Shown here: piece after piece, positions 40,039 through 47,176 of the stretch | Layout of the letters: the number at the start of each line of letters is the position of its first letter | Numbering within the stretch: the first letter of the stretch is position 1 | From: Halococcus salifodinae DSM 8989 | Lineage (GTDB): Archaea; Halobacteriota; Halobacteria; Halobacteriales; Halococcaceae | Assembly (NCBI RefSeq): GCF_000336935.1 | Contig: NZ_AOME01000070.1 | Span: 154,596 to 201,771 of the forward strand | Length of the DNA: 47,176 nt | Direction of reading: 5' to 3' | Notes under the pieces: generated by a model | Seen by the model: the letters and a program-made list of their open reading frames with translations, nothing else | What the model was told of the DNA's origin: nothing | The model's database searches: none | Made by a program: the position numbers and the translations under genes

Positions 40039-40516
40039 CGGCGACCGCCTCCGAGGAGCGTCGGCAGAGCTCCACGCGGAGCGGGCGAGCGGCTCCCACG
40101 CCAGCGTCTCGGGCATCGGCGCGGGCGGTTCGGTCGTGATTCACGTGTCGGTGCGCGGTCGTGCGAGCGCCGGCACTGGACCGGCTGCTCGGTGGATATC
40201 GGCATATGCGTGCGTGTTCGAGAGGAAATGCGGCTACCGGAGTGGTAGCGAAACGAACCCGAGTGCTGCGGCTATCGGGCCCGTCAGGCTGCGGGAGGCG
40301 AGAGGGGGTCGAACACCGGGCGAACCGTGGGCCGGCGAGTCATAGAACAGTTCTTCGGATCGGTTCGCACGGCTGGTGAAAAGCGTGCTGGTTCCACGTG
40401 AACGGGGGCTGCTGCTGCTGCCTGCGCTCATGATCTCATCGGGTCCTGCGAAGAGTCTACCGCGGCGGATCTCTCTCTGAGAGCCAGAACGGACGACGAT
40501 CAGCGACGCAGCCCCC
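40039..40516. other. Gene-free interval between the MFS gene and the restored end of the S66 gene
   Basis: These 478 bp contain no frame that resembles a protein. A minus-strand open frame runs through part of it, but only because the frameshifted S66 gene reads on past its natural stop at 40517-40519. The MFS promoter should lie near 40060-40075, but I see no clear TATA box there. No copy of either repeat family was found. Confidence 0.5.
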
Positions 40517-41571
40517 TCACCCGACGACGATCCGTTCGTCGTCGGGATCGATGACCGCTCGGCCGCCGATCGGGAGCGCGAGGGTGGATTGGTGTGGCCG
40601 AAATCGAGATCGAACACCACAGGAATATCTGGGTTGTACCGCTCCAGTTGGCCGGCAATCGCCTCGCGCTGGCGGTCGCGGTACGCGGCGCGTTCCTCAT
40701 CGTTGGGGCGTTCACGATGATTCCTCGTGGCTGGTCGTCCGACGAGCACCGCGCCGAACCGGTCGAGCAAGCCGCGTTCGCCCATGCACATGAGAGTCCA
40801 CTTCACGCGGTCGGCGCTCGGCATGTCCTCGGCGGTCTCGATCGCGAGCACACAGCCATCGAGCGCGCCTGGATCAGGCAGGTAGCGCCCGGTCATCAGG
40901 TGCCACTCGACGATCGCGAGACAGCCACCCCAGAGCCGTCCTTCGGCGCGCTCCTCGCCGCCCCGCCACGTCCAGCCGATGGCGTCCTCGTACGCTGGTT
41001 CGTGGTCGGCGTACGCGTCGTCGCCCCAGTCGATCACGTCGTCGGTCCACTCGGCGGCGGGTTCGAGTTCGCCGAGCGACTCCTCGAAGAACGCCCGGCG
41101 AAGATGGCGCTCGGTAAACTCGTGGAGATGGCCAGGCGTCGCGACCTGGTTCATCAGTTGACCGCCGTTGTACGAGACGATCCCGAGATTCCAGAGATAG
41201 AGCTGGAGATTCGTGTTGTCGCTCATCCCGTAGAATCTGGTGGGATTGTCGCGGAGCACGCCGGCATCGAGGTGAGGGAGCACCCGGAGCTGGTCGTCGC
41301 CGCCGATGGTCGCCACGATCCCCCGAACGTCGGGATCACGGAAGGCATCGTGGATGTCACGAGCGCGCTCCTCGGGATGTGTTTCGAGGTACTCGTTCCC
41401 CTTCTCGGCGGTCGGATAGACGACGGGTTCGAGATCGAACGTCTCGCGGAGTCGCTCGACACCGAGATCGAGGACATGCGGTGCGTCCGCCGCGCCCCCA
41501 CTGGAGGGCGCGACGATCGCGACGCTGTCGCCGGGATCGAGTGCGGGCGGCACCACGAACTCCGAGGGCAT
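40517..41571 (-). pseudogene. S66 peptidase (LD-carboxypeptidase/MccF-like), single-base frameshift near the C terminus
   Basis: The protein has the S66 catalytic set S117 (FYGMSDNTN), E245 (LAIETAED) and H326 (DFGHTNP), so the first 329 codons look functional. Directly after HTNP (40585-40587) the frame breaks. In the +1 frame the sequence continues LALPIGGRAVIDPDDERIVV and stops at TGA 40517-40519, the normal family ending, giving about 351 residues after adding one base. As sequenced, translation would run on to 40234 with about 115 unrelated residues. S66 enzymes cleave LD-peptide bonds or detoxify microcin-C-like peptides; archaea lack murein, so the latter or another amide is likelier. 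Start ATG 41571; a GTG at 41616 overlapping the GNAT stop is an alternative. Confidence 0.8.
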
Positions 41572-41612
41572 GATCGCGTCTCGTCGGTCGAACCGAAAAG
41601 CGCTCCGGCCGT

Positions 41613-42200
41613 TCACCCGGTGTCGTACTTGTACGTCGTGTTCTCGCTGTCGATCCCGAAGTCCTCGGGGCTCTCCTCGGCTGCGGGTTCCTCGTCCTCG
41701 GCTCCGTCTTCGGCGGCGTGTTTGAACCGCTCGCGTAGCTGGGATGGCATGGTGAACGCCCCGACATCGACCCGCGTCGGGACGGCTTCGGGAACGCTGC
41801 CCTCTCGTTTGACGTCGAGGCGTTCGGCGATCTTGTCGGGAAGGTCGTCGGTCGCGACACGCTCGAAGCCGAACTGTTCGAGGTACTGAGCTTCGTCGGT
41901 CAGCGAGTAGACGGTCTCGAACCCCTCGTCGCCGGCGCGGTCGACGAGCCGCTCGACGACGTGTGCGCCGATTCCTTGCCCTCGCCAGCCGTTGAGAACC
42001 CCGATTCCGGTGAGTTCGCAGAACTCGCCGTCGTCGGTTCGGTGGATACGGATCCGGCCGAATCCCGCTTTCTTGTTGCCGGCCTCGTCGACGGCGATGA
42101 CGTAGTCTCGGGAGCGGAAGGCGGCGTCGTCGAGACTCATCGCCTCGATATGGTCCAGAAGCCAGACTTCCTCACGGTTTCTCGCGTTCCGGACGTACAT
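41613..42200 (-). CDS. GNAT-family N-acetyltransferase
   Basis: The 195-residue protein has a GNAT core: FCELTGIGVLNGWRGQGIGAHVVERLVDRA contains the acetyl-CoA loop R-x-x-G-x-G, and SLTDEAQYLEQFGFERV is the usual motif B end. After the core, a C-terminal extension of about 70 residues is acidic and likely disordered. The acceptor amine is unknown. CCTTTTACTGG (minus strand, about 42222-42232) is about 27 nt before ATG 42200. The stop overlaps a possible GTG start of the S66 gene, so the two may be cotranscribed. Confidence 0.85.
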   Translation of the reverse strand: MYVRNARNREEVWLLDHIEAMSLDDAAFRSRDYVIAVDEAGNKKAGFGRIRIHRTDDGEFCELTGIGVLNGWRGQGIGAHVVERLVDRAGDEGFETVYSLTDEAQYLEQFGFERVATDDLPDKIAERLDVKREGSVPEAVPTRVDVGAFTMPSQLRERFKHAAEDGAEDEEPAAEESPEDFGIDSENTTYKYDTG

Positions 42201-42299
42201 ACGTTCGGTTGGGTCGCCGGCCAGTAAAAGGGTTTCCGGGTATCGAGAACGAACGACGATGGGGAAACTCCTTTCATGTCGTGCGGTGTCCCCTCCGGT

Positions 42300-44318
42300 A
42301 TGGAGTCCCTGGGCGAGTTCGACGAGGTGGTTCACGAACCGACCGAGGAGTTCGTCGAATCCACGAACGTCCACGCGTTCATGCAGGAGTACGGGATCGA
42401 CGACTACGACGAACTGATCGCGCGGACCTGCGGCGACACCGGGATCGACGAGTCGGGGGTCGACTGGTTCTGGGACGAGCTCGTCGACTATCTCGGTATC
42501 GAGTTCTACGAGGGCTACGACAGCGTTCGCGACGACAGCGAGGGACCGCAGTTCACCGACTGGTATCCCGGCGGCACGATCAACATCGCTCACAACACGC
42601 TCGATCGGTACGCCGACGGCGACACCGCCGACGACGTGGCGTGCACCTGGGAGGGTGAACCGGGCACGGTTCGGGAGGTCACGTTCGCGGAGCTCCACGA
42701 GCAGGCGAACCGAGTGGCGAACTGTCTCGAAGCGCGCGGGGTCGAGACGGGTGACACCGTCGGGCTCTACATGCCGATGGTCCCCGAGGTCATCGCCATT
42801 CTCTACGGCTGCTTCAAGATCGGTGCGGTCGCGGTCCCGATCTTCTCGGGGTTCGGCGTGGATGCGACCGCCACCAGAATCGAAGACGCTGAACCCACCG
42901 TGTTGTTCACCGGCGATGGGTTCTACCGCCGGGGCGGCGAGGTCCGACTGAAGGGGGCCGCCGACGAGGCGATCGCCGAGGCGGGCCACGTCGAACACAC
43001 TGTCGTCTACGATCGGCTGGGACTGACGCCCGACGAGAACGGTGGAGGGGCCGCAAGCGACGTGCCGTGGGACGACGCACGCGACGAGCACTGGGACGAT
43101 GCGGTGGGCGAGCAGTCGAGCGAGTACGAGACGAAAGAACTCGACGCCTCCCAGGAGTCGATGCTGCTGTACTCGTCGGGGACGACCGGCAAGCCGAAGG
43201 GGATCGTCCACACCCATGCCGGGGTTCTGATGCAGTGTGCGAAGGAGATCCACTTCGGATTCGATCAGAAACCCGACGACAACTTCTTCTGGGTGTCGGA
43301 TATCGGCTGGATGATGGGGCCGTGGACGCTGATCGGCAACCACGCCTTCGGGGGAAACGTGGTGATGTACGAGGGCGCACCCGACCACCCCGAACCCGAT
43401 CGATTCTGGGCAATGATCGACCGCCACGACGTCACCCAGTTCGGGATCTCGCCGACCGCGATCCGCGCGCTTCGGAAGCAAGGAGACGAATGGGTGGAGG
43501 GTCACGACCTCTCGAGTCTCCGCCTCTTGGGCTCGACCGGCGAGCCGTGGGACCCCGAGTCGTGGCTCTGGTTCTACGACCAGGTGGGAGGTGGCGACAC
43601 GCCGATCATCAACATCTCCGGCGGGACCGAGATCTGTGGGTGTTTCCTGATGCCGATGCCGATCCAGTCGCTCAAACCCTGTACGCTCGGCGGCCCAGGG
43701 CTAGGAATGAACATCGACATCGTGGATTCGGCGGGCGAATCGGTGGCTGACGACCACGAGCGCGGCTTTCTGGTGGCGCGGGATTCGTGTCCCTCGATGA
43801 CGAAGTCGCTCTGGAGCGGCGACGAGCGCTACCTCGAGGAGTACTGGTCGAGCTTCGAGGACCCGCCGCTGTGGGACCACGGCGACTGGGCCCAGAAGGA
43901 CGAAGACGGATTGTGGTTCCTCCACGGTCGGGCCGACGACGCGCTGAACGTCGCCGGGCGGAAGGTCGGCCCCGCCGAGGTCGAGGGCGCGATCATCGAA
44001 CACGACGACGCGAACCAGGCCGCCGCGGTCGGCGTCCCCGACGACACCACCGGGACGGCGGTCGTGGCGTACGTCGTCCTCGAGGACCACGCCGAAGTGT
44101 CGGACGCGCTCCGCGAGGAGCTCCGCGATCAGGTGGGCGAGGAGCTCGGCAAGCCGTTCAAACCCCGCGAGGTGCTCTTCGTCGAGCAGTTCCCGAAAAC
44201 CCAGTCGGGGAAGATCATCCGGCGGGCGATCGCCTCGATATATCAGGGCGAGGAGCTCGGCGACATGGACTCGATCGAGAACCCCGCTTCGCTCGACGCT
44301 ATCGAGCAAGCACGATAA
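42300..44318 (+). CDS. acs: Acyl-CoA/acetyl-CoA synthetase (AMP-forming)
   Basis: The 672-residue enzyme has the AMP-ligase P-loop YSSGTTGKPKGIVHTHAG (S293-K300 region), the ISGGTEICG motif, LWFLHGRADDALNVAGRKVGP with the hinge, and the C-terminal catalytic Lys in KTQSGKIIRRA. The N-terminal region (FTDWYPGGTINIAHNTLDRYADG) is that of the acetyl/propionyl-CoA synthetase group. It activates a carboxylate to acyl-AMP and then acyl-CoA; the chain length is undecided, so the symbol is loose. ATG 42300 is preferred over ATG 42276. It is convergent with the next gene, with a 1-nt gap. Confidence 0.9.
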   Translation: MESLGEFDEVVHEPTEEFVESTNVHAFMQEYGIDDYDELIARTCGDTGIDESGVDWFWDELVDYLGIEFYEGYDSVRDDSEGPQFTDWYPGGTINIAHNTLDRYADGDTADDVACTWEGEPGTVREVTFAELHEQANRVANCLEARGVETGDTVGLYMPMVPEVIAILYGCFKIGAVAVPIFSGFGVDATATRIEDAEPTVLFTGDGFYRRGGEVRLKGAADEAIAEAGHVEHTVVYDRLGLTPDENGGGAASDVPWDDARDEHWDDAVGEQSSEYETKELDASQESMLLYSSGTTGKPKGIVHTHAGVLMQCAKEIHFGFDQKPDDNFFWVSDIGWMMGPWTLIGNHAFGGNVVMYEGAPDHPEPDRFWAMIDRHDVTQFGISPTAIRALRKQGDEWVEGHDLSSLRLLGSTGEPWDPESWLWFYDQVGGGDTPIINISGGTEICGCFLMPMPIQSLKPCTLGGPGLGMNIDIVDSAGESVADDHERGFLVARDSCPSMTKSLWSGDERYLEEYWSSFEDPPLWDHGDWAQKDEDGLWFLHGRADDALNVAGRKVGPAEVEGAIIEHDDANQAAAVGVPDDTTGTAVVAYVVLEDHAEVSDALREELRDQVGEELGKPFKPREVLFVEQFPKTQSGKIIRRAIASIYQGEELGDMDSIENPASLDAIEQAR

Positions 44319-44319
44319 G

Positions 44320-44877
44320 CTACTCGCCCCGCTCTTCCCACTCATCTCGGAGCAGGCCGTACTGAAACGTATCGCGGTACGCGCCGTCGATGAACCGGTC
44401 CTTCCGGGTGCGGCCCTCCTCCGTGAAGCCGAGTGACTCCAGCAGACCGCGGGAGGCATCGTTGAAATCGTAGGCTCTTGCTCCCACGGTAGGGTGGTCG
44501 TACGTCCGGAAGACGTAGTCGATGACGAGTGCGACGGACTCCCTGCCGTGGCCCTCGCCGTGGACCTCGGGAACGAGCCAGTAGCCGAGCTCCGGGCGTC
44601 GCCAGTCGGCGTCCGCCACGCTCACGACGCCGATCCGCTCCACGTCGTCCCCGTCCGGCTGGCCGGGACCGGCGTCGTCGCCATCGAGACAGACGAGGAA
44701 CTGGTCGGTGTCATCGTCCTCGGTCGGGAGCTCGATCTGCTCCTGGTTTCTGAGCGGCGTGCCGAGCGGGTAGCGGATGGCCGGATTGGCGGAACCGCGC
44801 TGGACGAACGGGAGATCCTCGGATTCGAGGGTTCGGAGTGTGACACGCTCGCCGCTCGTGATTCGTGGGCCGGGCAT
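44320..44877 (-). CDS. RimJ/RimL-type GNAT acetyltransferase
   Basis: The 185-residue protein has the RimJ/RimL pattern: an N-terminal RVTLRTLESEDLPFVQR, then LGYWLVPEVHGEGHGRESVALVIDYVF (acetyl-CoA loop GxGxGR) and DFNDASRGLLESLGFTEEG near the end. These enzymes acetylate N-terminal amines of ribosomal or other proteins, or amino-acid-like substrates. CGCTATACGC (minus strand, about 44900-44909) is a TATA box about 27 nt before ATG 44877. It shares no operon with the neighbours. Confidence 0.85.
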   Translation of the reverse strand: MPGPRITSGERVTLRTLESEDLPFVQRGSANPAIRYPLGTPLRNQEQIELPTEDDDTDQFLVCLDGDDAGPGQPDGDDVERIGVVSVADADWRRPELGYWLVPEVHGEGHGRESVALVIDYVFRTYDHPTVGARAYDFNDASRGLLESLGFTEEGRTRKDRFIDGAYRDTFQYGLLRDEWEERGE

Positions 44878-44948
44878 GATTCGACAGCGATCGCACAGCG
44901 TATAGCGCTTTTCGGTGGCTGCTCATCGATTCGGGTTGGTCGTCGAGA

Positions 44949-45656
44949 TCAGCGGATCGCGGTTGGGTCGACGATGGTTCCCTCGGGCGCACTCTCGGTC
45001 GCGATCGCGACATCGCCGACGGTCCCAGCAGCCGGAAACACGACTGTCGCACCCGTAAGCAGCGGTGCGACGATGCCGGCCGCGACGGTTCCCGGGATGG
45101 TGAGCGACGCACGCACTACCACATCGTCACCGGCTGTCAGTCCTGTACGTTCGACGACGCGCTCGGCTGTATCGAGGAGTTCGGCGTGAGAAACCGACGA
45201 TCCGTCGGCGGCGAGCACCGGGTCGTCGGCCGCGACCTCTGCCGGTGCGAGCGTCGGGTTTTCGCTCCAGACGTCGCGCTCGAAGTGTGCCGTTCCGGGG
45301 TCGTCGGGTGGATCGTCGTAGGCGACGCGCGTGCCGCCGGGTGGGAGTTCGAAGTCGTCGATCCTCTCGGCAGGGGCGACGACCGCACGAGCGTCGATCG
45401 ATGTCGGCGGATCGAACCGCACGATGCCGCCGAGCGACGCCGTGCCGAGGACGGTGAGCACCGCTGCGGGCTGCCGTCCGGCGATCCCGACGGTTCGTCC
45501 GCGGCGGACCCCGAGGTGGCTGAGGAAGTTGCCCGTCTTCCACGTGTTCGTGAGCAGTCGGTGGTAGTCGTAGCTGTGGTCGGAGCCGTCCGGAGCGCGG
45601 AGCGCGGGGTGGTCGCTCCGTCGATCGCGCGCGAGCAGCCCGCGCAGCGTGTCCAT
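44949..45656 (-). CDS. AMP-ligase-like protein lacking the catalytic P-loop
   Basis: The 235-residue protein resembles the N-terminal part of AMP-forming ligases (YHRLLTNTWKTGNFLSHLGVRRGRTVGIAGRQPAAVLTVLGTASLGGIVRFDPP in outline). Where the S-x-G-T-T-G-x-P-K-G loop should come, it has VLAADGSSVSHAELLDTAERV, and there is no C-terminal domain. It therefore cannot make acyl-adenylates in the usual way. It could be a regulator or a binding partner of a real synthetase, such as the one at 42300. The frame is intact with a plausible promoter (GGTTTTGGGC, about 27 nt upstream), so it is not an obvious pseudogene. Confidence 0.7.
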   Translation of the reverse strand: MDTLRGLLARDRRSDHPALRAPDGSDHSYDYHRLLTNTWKTGNFLSHLGVRRGRTVGIAGRQPAAVLTVLGTASLGGIVRFDPPTSIDARAVVAPAERIDDFELPPGGTRVAYDDPPDDPGTAHFERDVWSENPTLAPAEVAADDPVLAADGSSVSHAELLDTAERVVERTGLTAGDDVVVRASLTIPGTVAAGIVAPLLTGATVVFPAAGTVGDVAIATESAPEGTIVDPTAIR

Positions 45657-45689
45657 AGCCTCGATTCGGTTGCACGGCCCAAAACCTCG

Positions 45690-45976
45690 CCGGCCGCGGC
45701 GGCGGTGCGGCCGCGGTCGCGGTGTGGCTGCGGTGGCGGTCGCGGTGTGGCTGCGGTGGCGGTCGCGGTGTGGCTGCGGTCCTCGGTGGATCGAGGGCGA
45801 GCGAGTGCAACGAGCGAGGGCTCGGGCGGTGCTGTGCGGTGGCGGTCACGGTGGCGGTTGCGGAGAGTGCCAGTGATCTCACCGCGAGCGAACGTCGTGA
45901 GCGAGCGGGAGTTTTTAGCGTAGCTTTTTGCAAGGGGTTGAGCGCGCCGAAGGCGCGCGAACCCCCGCAGTAAAAA
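45690..45976 (-). repeat. Hairpin-rich intergenic element, copy E
   Basis: On the minus strand, starting 11 nt after the TRAM-gene stop codon, the order is TTTTTACTGCGG (45976 down), hairpin GCGCGCC-TTC-GGCGCGC (about 45942-45958), CAACCCCTTGCAAAAA (45940 down), AAAAACTCCCGCTCGCTCAC (45919 down), TTCGCTCGCGGTGAGAT, CCGCACAGCACCGCC (complement of 45825-45839), hairpin, and the CTCGCCCTCGATCCACC block (complement of 45785-45801). It matches copy D block by block. The interval 45657-45987 holds no gene. Confidence 0.8.
45715..45780 (+). repeat. 23-bp tandem repeat, nearly three units, inside element copy E
   Basis: A 23-bp unit beginning GGTCGCGGTGTGGCTGCGGT is repeated at 45715-45737, 45738-45760 and 45761-45780 (last unit incomplete). 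The repeats lie at the distal end of copy E, between the CTCGCC block and the AMP-ligase-like gene. The sequence is G-rich in pairs only, so a quadruplex is not obvious. Confidence 0.8.
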
Positions 45977-45987
45977 GGTACAGGTTG

Positions 45988-46407
45988 CTACTGGTCGATG
46001 ATCTCGCCGACCGCGAAGTTCGACTTGACTTCCGTGACTTCGACCTTGACGCGCTCGCCGATCTCTGCACCGGGCACGATGATGACGTAGCCCCGCTCGA
46101 CGCGTGCGATCCCGTCGCCCTGCTTGCCGATGTCTTCGACCTCGACGTAGCGCATCTCGCCGATGTCGACCGGCGGCTGGGGCTCCGAGGACGGCCGGCT
46201 TGATCCCGAGTGCGACCCGCTCGACCCCGCACTACTCGATTCGTCGTCAGTGCGCTCGCGCGAGACGAGCGCCACGCGGTAGACGTCGCCCGCCTCGACC
46301 GAGCCGGTGTCGATCTCGCGGCGCGGTACCTCGACGGTGTAGGTGTCGTCGTCTTCCGCAGTGACCTCGGCGTTGAACAGACACAAGAGCTTGTCAGAGA
46401 TTTCCAT
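45988..46407 (-). CDS. TRAM-domain protein
   Basis: The 139-residue protein has a short N-terminal beta region (about 1-50, MEISDKLLCLFNAEVTAEDDDTYTVEVP), a Ser-rich linker (about 55-78) and a C-terminal TRAM domain (about 84-137: RYVEVEDIGKQGDGIARVERGYVIIVPGAEIGERVKVEV in outline). TRAM domains bind RNA; stand-alone haloarchaeal TRAM proteins are abundant and, in methanogens, act as RNA chaperones and cold-shock proteins. The start is ATG 46407, with a TTTACC box (46441-46446, minus strand) about 35 nt upstream. Its 3' end is followed by element copy E. Confidence 0.87.
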   Translation of the reverse strand: MEISDKLLCLFNAEVTAEDDDTYTVEVPRREIDTGSVEAGDVYRVALVSRERTDDESSSAGSSGSHSGSSRPSSEPQPPVDIGEMRYVEVEDIGKQGDGIARVERGYVIIVPGAEIGERVKVEVTEVKSNFAVGEIIDQ

Positions 46408-46693
46408 CGGTAGGCCTCTGTTTGCGCCCGTTGGTGGCGAGCGGTAAAGAACTACCGCACGAACGCTCGTCCGGCACGGCTGTCACCGATCACGGTCGAT
46501 CACGACCGCCAACTCCTGCCCATCGAATCTCCGAAACCGATTACCTCGCTGTACCACTCTCGCTCACGAGCGCCCCGACCAGGCTGATCGTGGGCGTCCA
46601 GTGGAGTCATCACGCGACGAAAATCGGCCGACAGCGGCCGAATTACCCTGGTGTACCAAATCCGCTTTAGGAGGACGTCCCGTTCGTGCATTC
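46408..46693. other. Divergent intergenic region
   Basis: These 286 bp hold the promoters of the divergent TRAM and small HTH genes: TTTACC near 46441-46446 on the minus strand and GCTTTAGG (46660-46667) on the plus strand. Minor coding frames in it look spurious. No repeat copy is seen. Confidence 0.5.
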
Positions 46694-46930
46694 ATGGCAG
46701 CCAGCAGCGCGACGCCCGACCTCAGTCGAAAACAGCACCGGATCCTCGAGTACCTCCGCGAGAACGCCGGCACCCGGACGTACTTCAAATCCCGACTGAT
46801 CGGCGACGAACTCGACCTCTCGGCGAAGGAGGTCGGCACGAACATGACCGCCATCCAGAACGGTGAGTGTTCGCTCTCGGTCGAGAAGTGGGGGTACTCC
46901 TCGTCGACGACGTGGAAGGTCACCGCCTGA
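46694..46930 (+). CDS. Small haloarchaeal winged-helix-like protein (DUF7123-like)
   Basis: The 78-residue protein MAASSATPDLSRKQHRILEY, then LRENAGTRTYFKSRLIGDEL, DLSAKEVGTNMTAIQ and WGYSSSTTWKVTA, has the helix pattern and aromatic wing of a winged-helix DNA-binding domain. The family name is recalled from memory; its function is not known to me. The GCTTTAGG box (46660-46667) and AGGAGGACG (46666-46674) lie upstream of ATG 46694. Its stop codon is followed at once by element copy F. Confidence 0.72.
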   Translation: MAASSATPDLSRKQHRILEYLRENAGTRTYFKSRLIGDELDLSAKEVGTNMTAIQNGECSLSVEKWGYSSSTTWKVTA

Positions 46931-47176
46931 AAGCCCTCGGAACTGCGAGGGCAAGCCCGCGCATCCGGCCTCGCTGTGCTCGGCCGGACGCCTGACGGCG
47001 GCTCCTCGCCCTTTTCATGTCCACCGGGGGAGCAGAGCTCTCCCGAGCCCTGCCTCGTGGTCCGAAAGACGCGAAGCGTCTTTCGTCATTGCAGGAAATC
47101 GGTGATTTCCTGCAAGCAGTCAGATTCCGTCGGAATCTGACGACATCACGAAACGGCTTCTTGGCGCGGCTTCGCC
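46931..47176 (+). repeat. Hairpin-rich intergenic element, copy F (partial, cut by window end)
   Basis: No gene is seen after the small HTH gene. Directly after its stop codon comes the hairpin CCCTCG-GAACTG-CGAGGG. Then follow the CTCGCCC(TTTT)CATGTCCACC block (47005-47025), GGGGGAGCAGAGCTCTCCC, GAGCCCTGC, and a run of hairpins at about 47060-47086, 47092-47114 and 47120-47142. The last 32 nt are the inverse of part of copy B (8863-8894) with a few mismatches. The CCGCACAGCACCGCC block is not found in the visible part. Confidence 0.65.

Noticed and set aside
40234-40516. C-terminal extension of the S66 peptidase (about 95 residues)
   Set aside because: It exists only because of the frameshift; the restored frame stops at 40517-40519 with the normal family ending, so the extension is not real coding sequence.
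1-47176. tRNA genes, rRNA genes, transposases and integrases
   Set aside because: I looked for T-loop motifs, CCA-proximal stems, conserved rRNA stretches and DDE or tyrosine-recombinase motifs and saw none that hold up. A short tRNA could still be missed by eye.

Overview
The window is chromosomal DNA of a halophilic archaeon (class Halobacteria). The evidence is high GC, very acidic proteins, Tat-type lipoprotein signals (two Arg followed by a lipobox Cys), a ubiquitin-like SAMP protein, a halocyanin, a bacterio-opsin-activator-type HTH regulator, an archaeal phosphomevalonate decarboxylase, TATA boxes about 27 nt upstream of starts and an archaeal RNase P RNA. The genus cannot be fixed from sequence alone; Halococcus is a guess. 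I see no tRNA, rRNA, insertion sequence or CRISPR array.

Layout. 0.3-7.6 kb holds mostly single metabolic genes: a SAMP/MoaD-like modifier, uridine phosphorylase, an enolase-superfamily enzyme, a Thr-Pro repeat surface protein, a CBS pair, a metallo-beta-lactamase-fold hydrolase, an SDR, an M29 aminopeptidase and a tiny zinc-ribbon protein. 7.6-10.8 kb has a matrixin-like lipoprotein with an internal duplication, the RNase P RNA gene (minus strand) and nicotinate phosphoribosyltransferase. 10.9-17.7 kb is a Bat-type regulator followed by a peptide-type ABC importer operon: binding protein, a 41-codon gene overlapping both neighbours, two permeases and one fused double ATPase. 17.7-23.7 kb has an Hvo_1808-type lipoprotein, an isochorismatase-fold hydrolase (nicotinamidase-like), a PaaI-type thioesterase, a short DUF4385-like protein, phosphomevalonate decarboxylase, a DJ-1/PfpI protein and endonuclease III.

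23.9-29.7 kb is a respiratory cluster: membrane-anchored halocyanin, Rieske protein, a b6-type cytochrome b, a subunit-IV-like protein and five small membrane proteins that probably belong to the complex. 30.2-33.7 kb has the 2-oxoacid:ferredoxin oxidoreductase (korAB) and an FNR-like flavoprotein. 34-42 kb has a Tat lipoprotein, two alpha/beta hydrolases, methylmalonyl-CoA epimerase and mutase large subunit, an MFS exporter, a frameshifted S66 peptidase and a GNAT acetyltransferase. 42.3-46.9 kb has an acyl-CoA synthetase, a second GNAT, a P-loop-less AMP-ligase homologue, a TRAM protein and a small winged-helix-like protein.

The most unusual feature is a family of six related intergenic elements (copies A-F, about 250-460 nt). 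They share short blocks (CCGCACAGCACCGCC and CTCGCCCTTCATCCACC) and are built from chains of small hairpins whose stem sequences differ from copy to copy. In every copy whose upstream flank is inside the window, the element starts within a few nt of the 3' end of a gene and points away from it. In four of these it starts with a T-run terminator and the hairpin block TTTTTACTGCGG...GCAAAAA. A second, different repeat family brackets the phosphomevalonate decarboxylase gene in inverted orientation.
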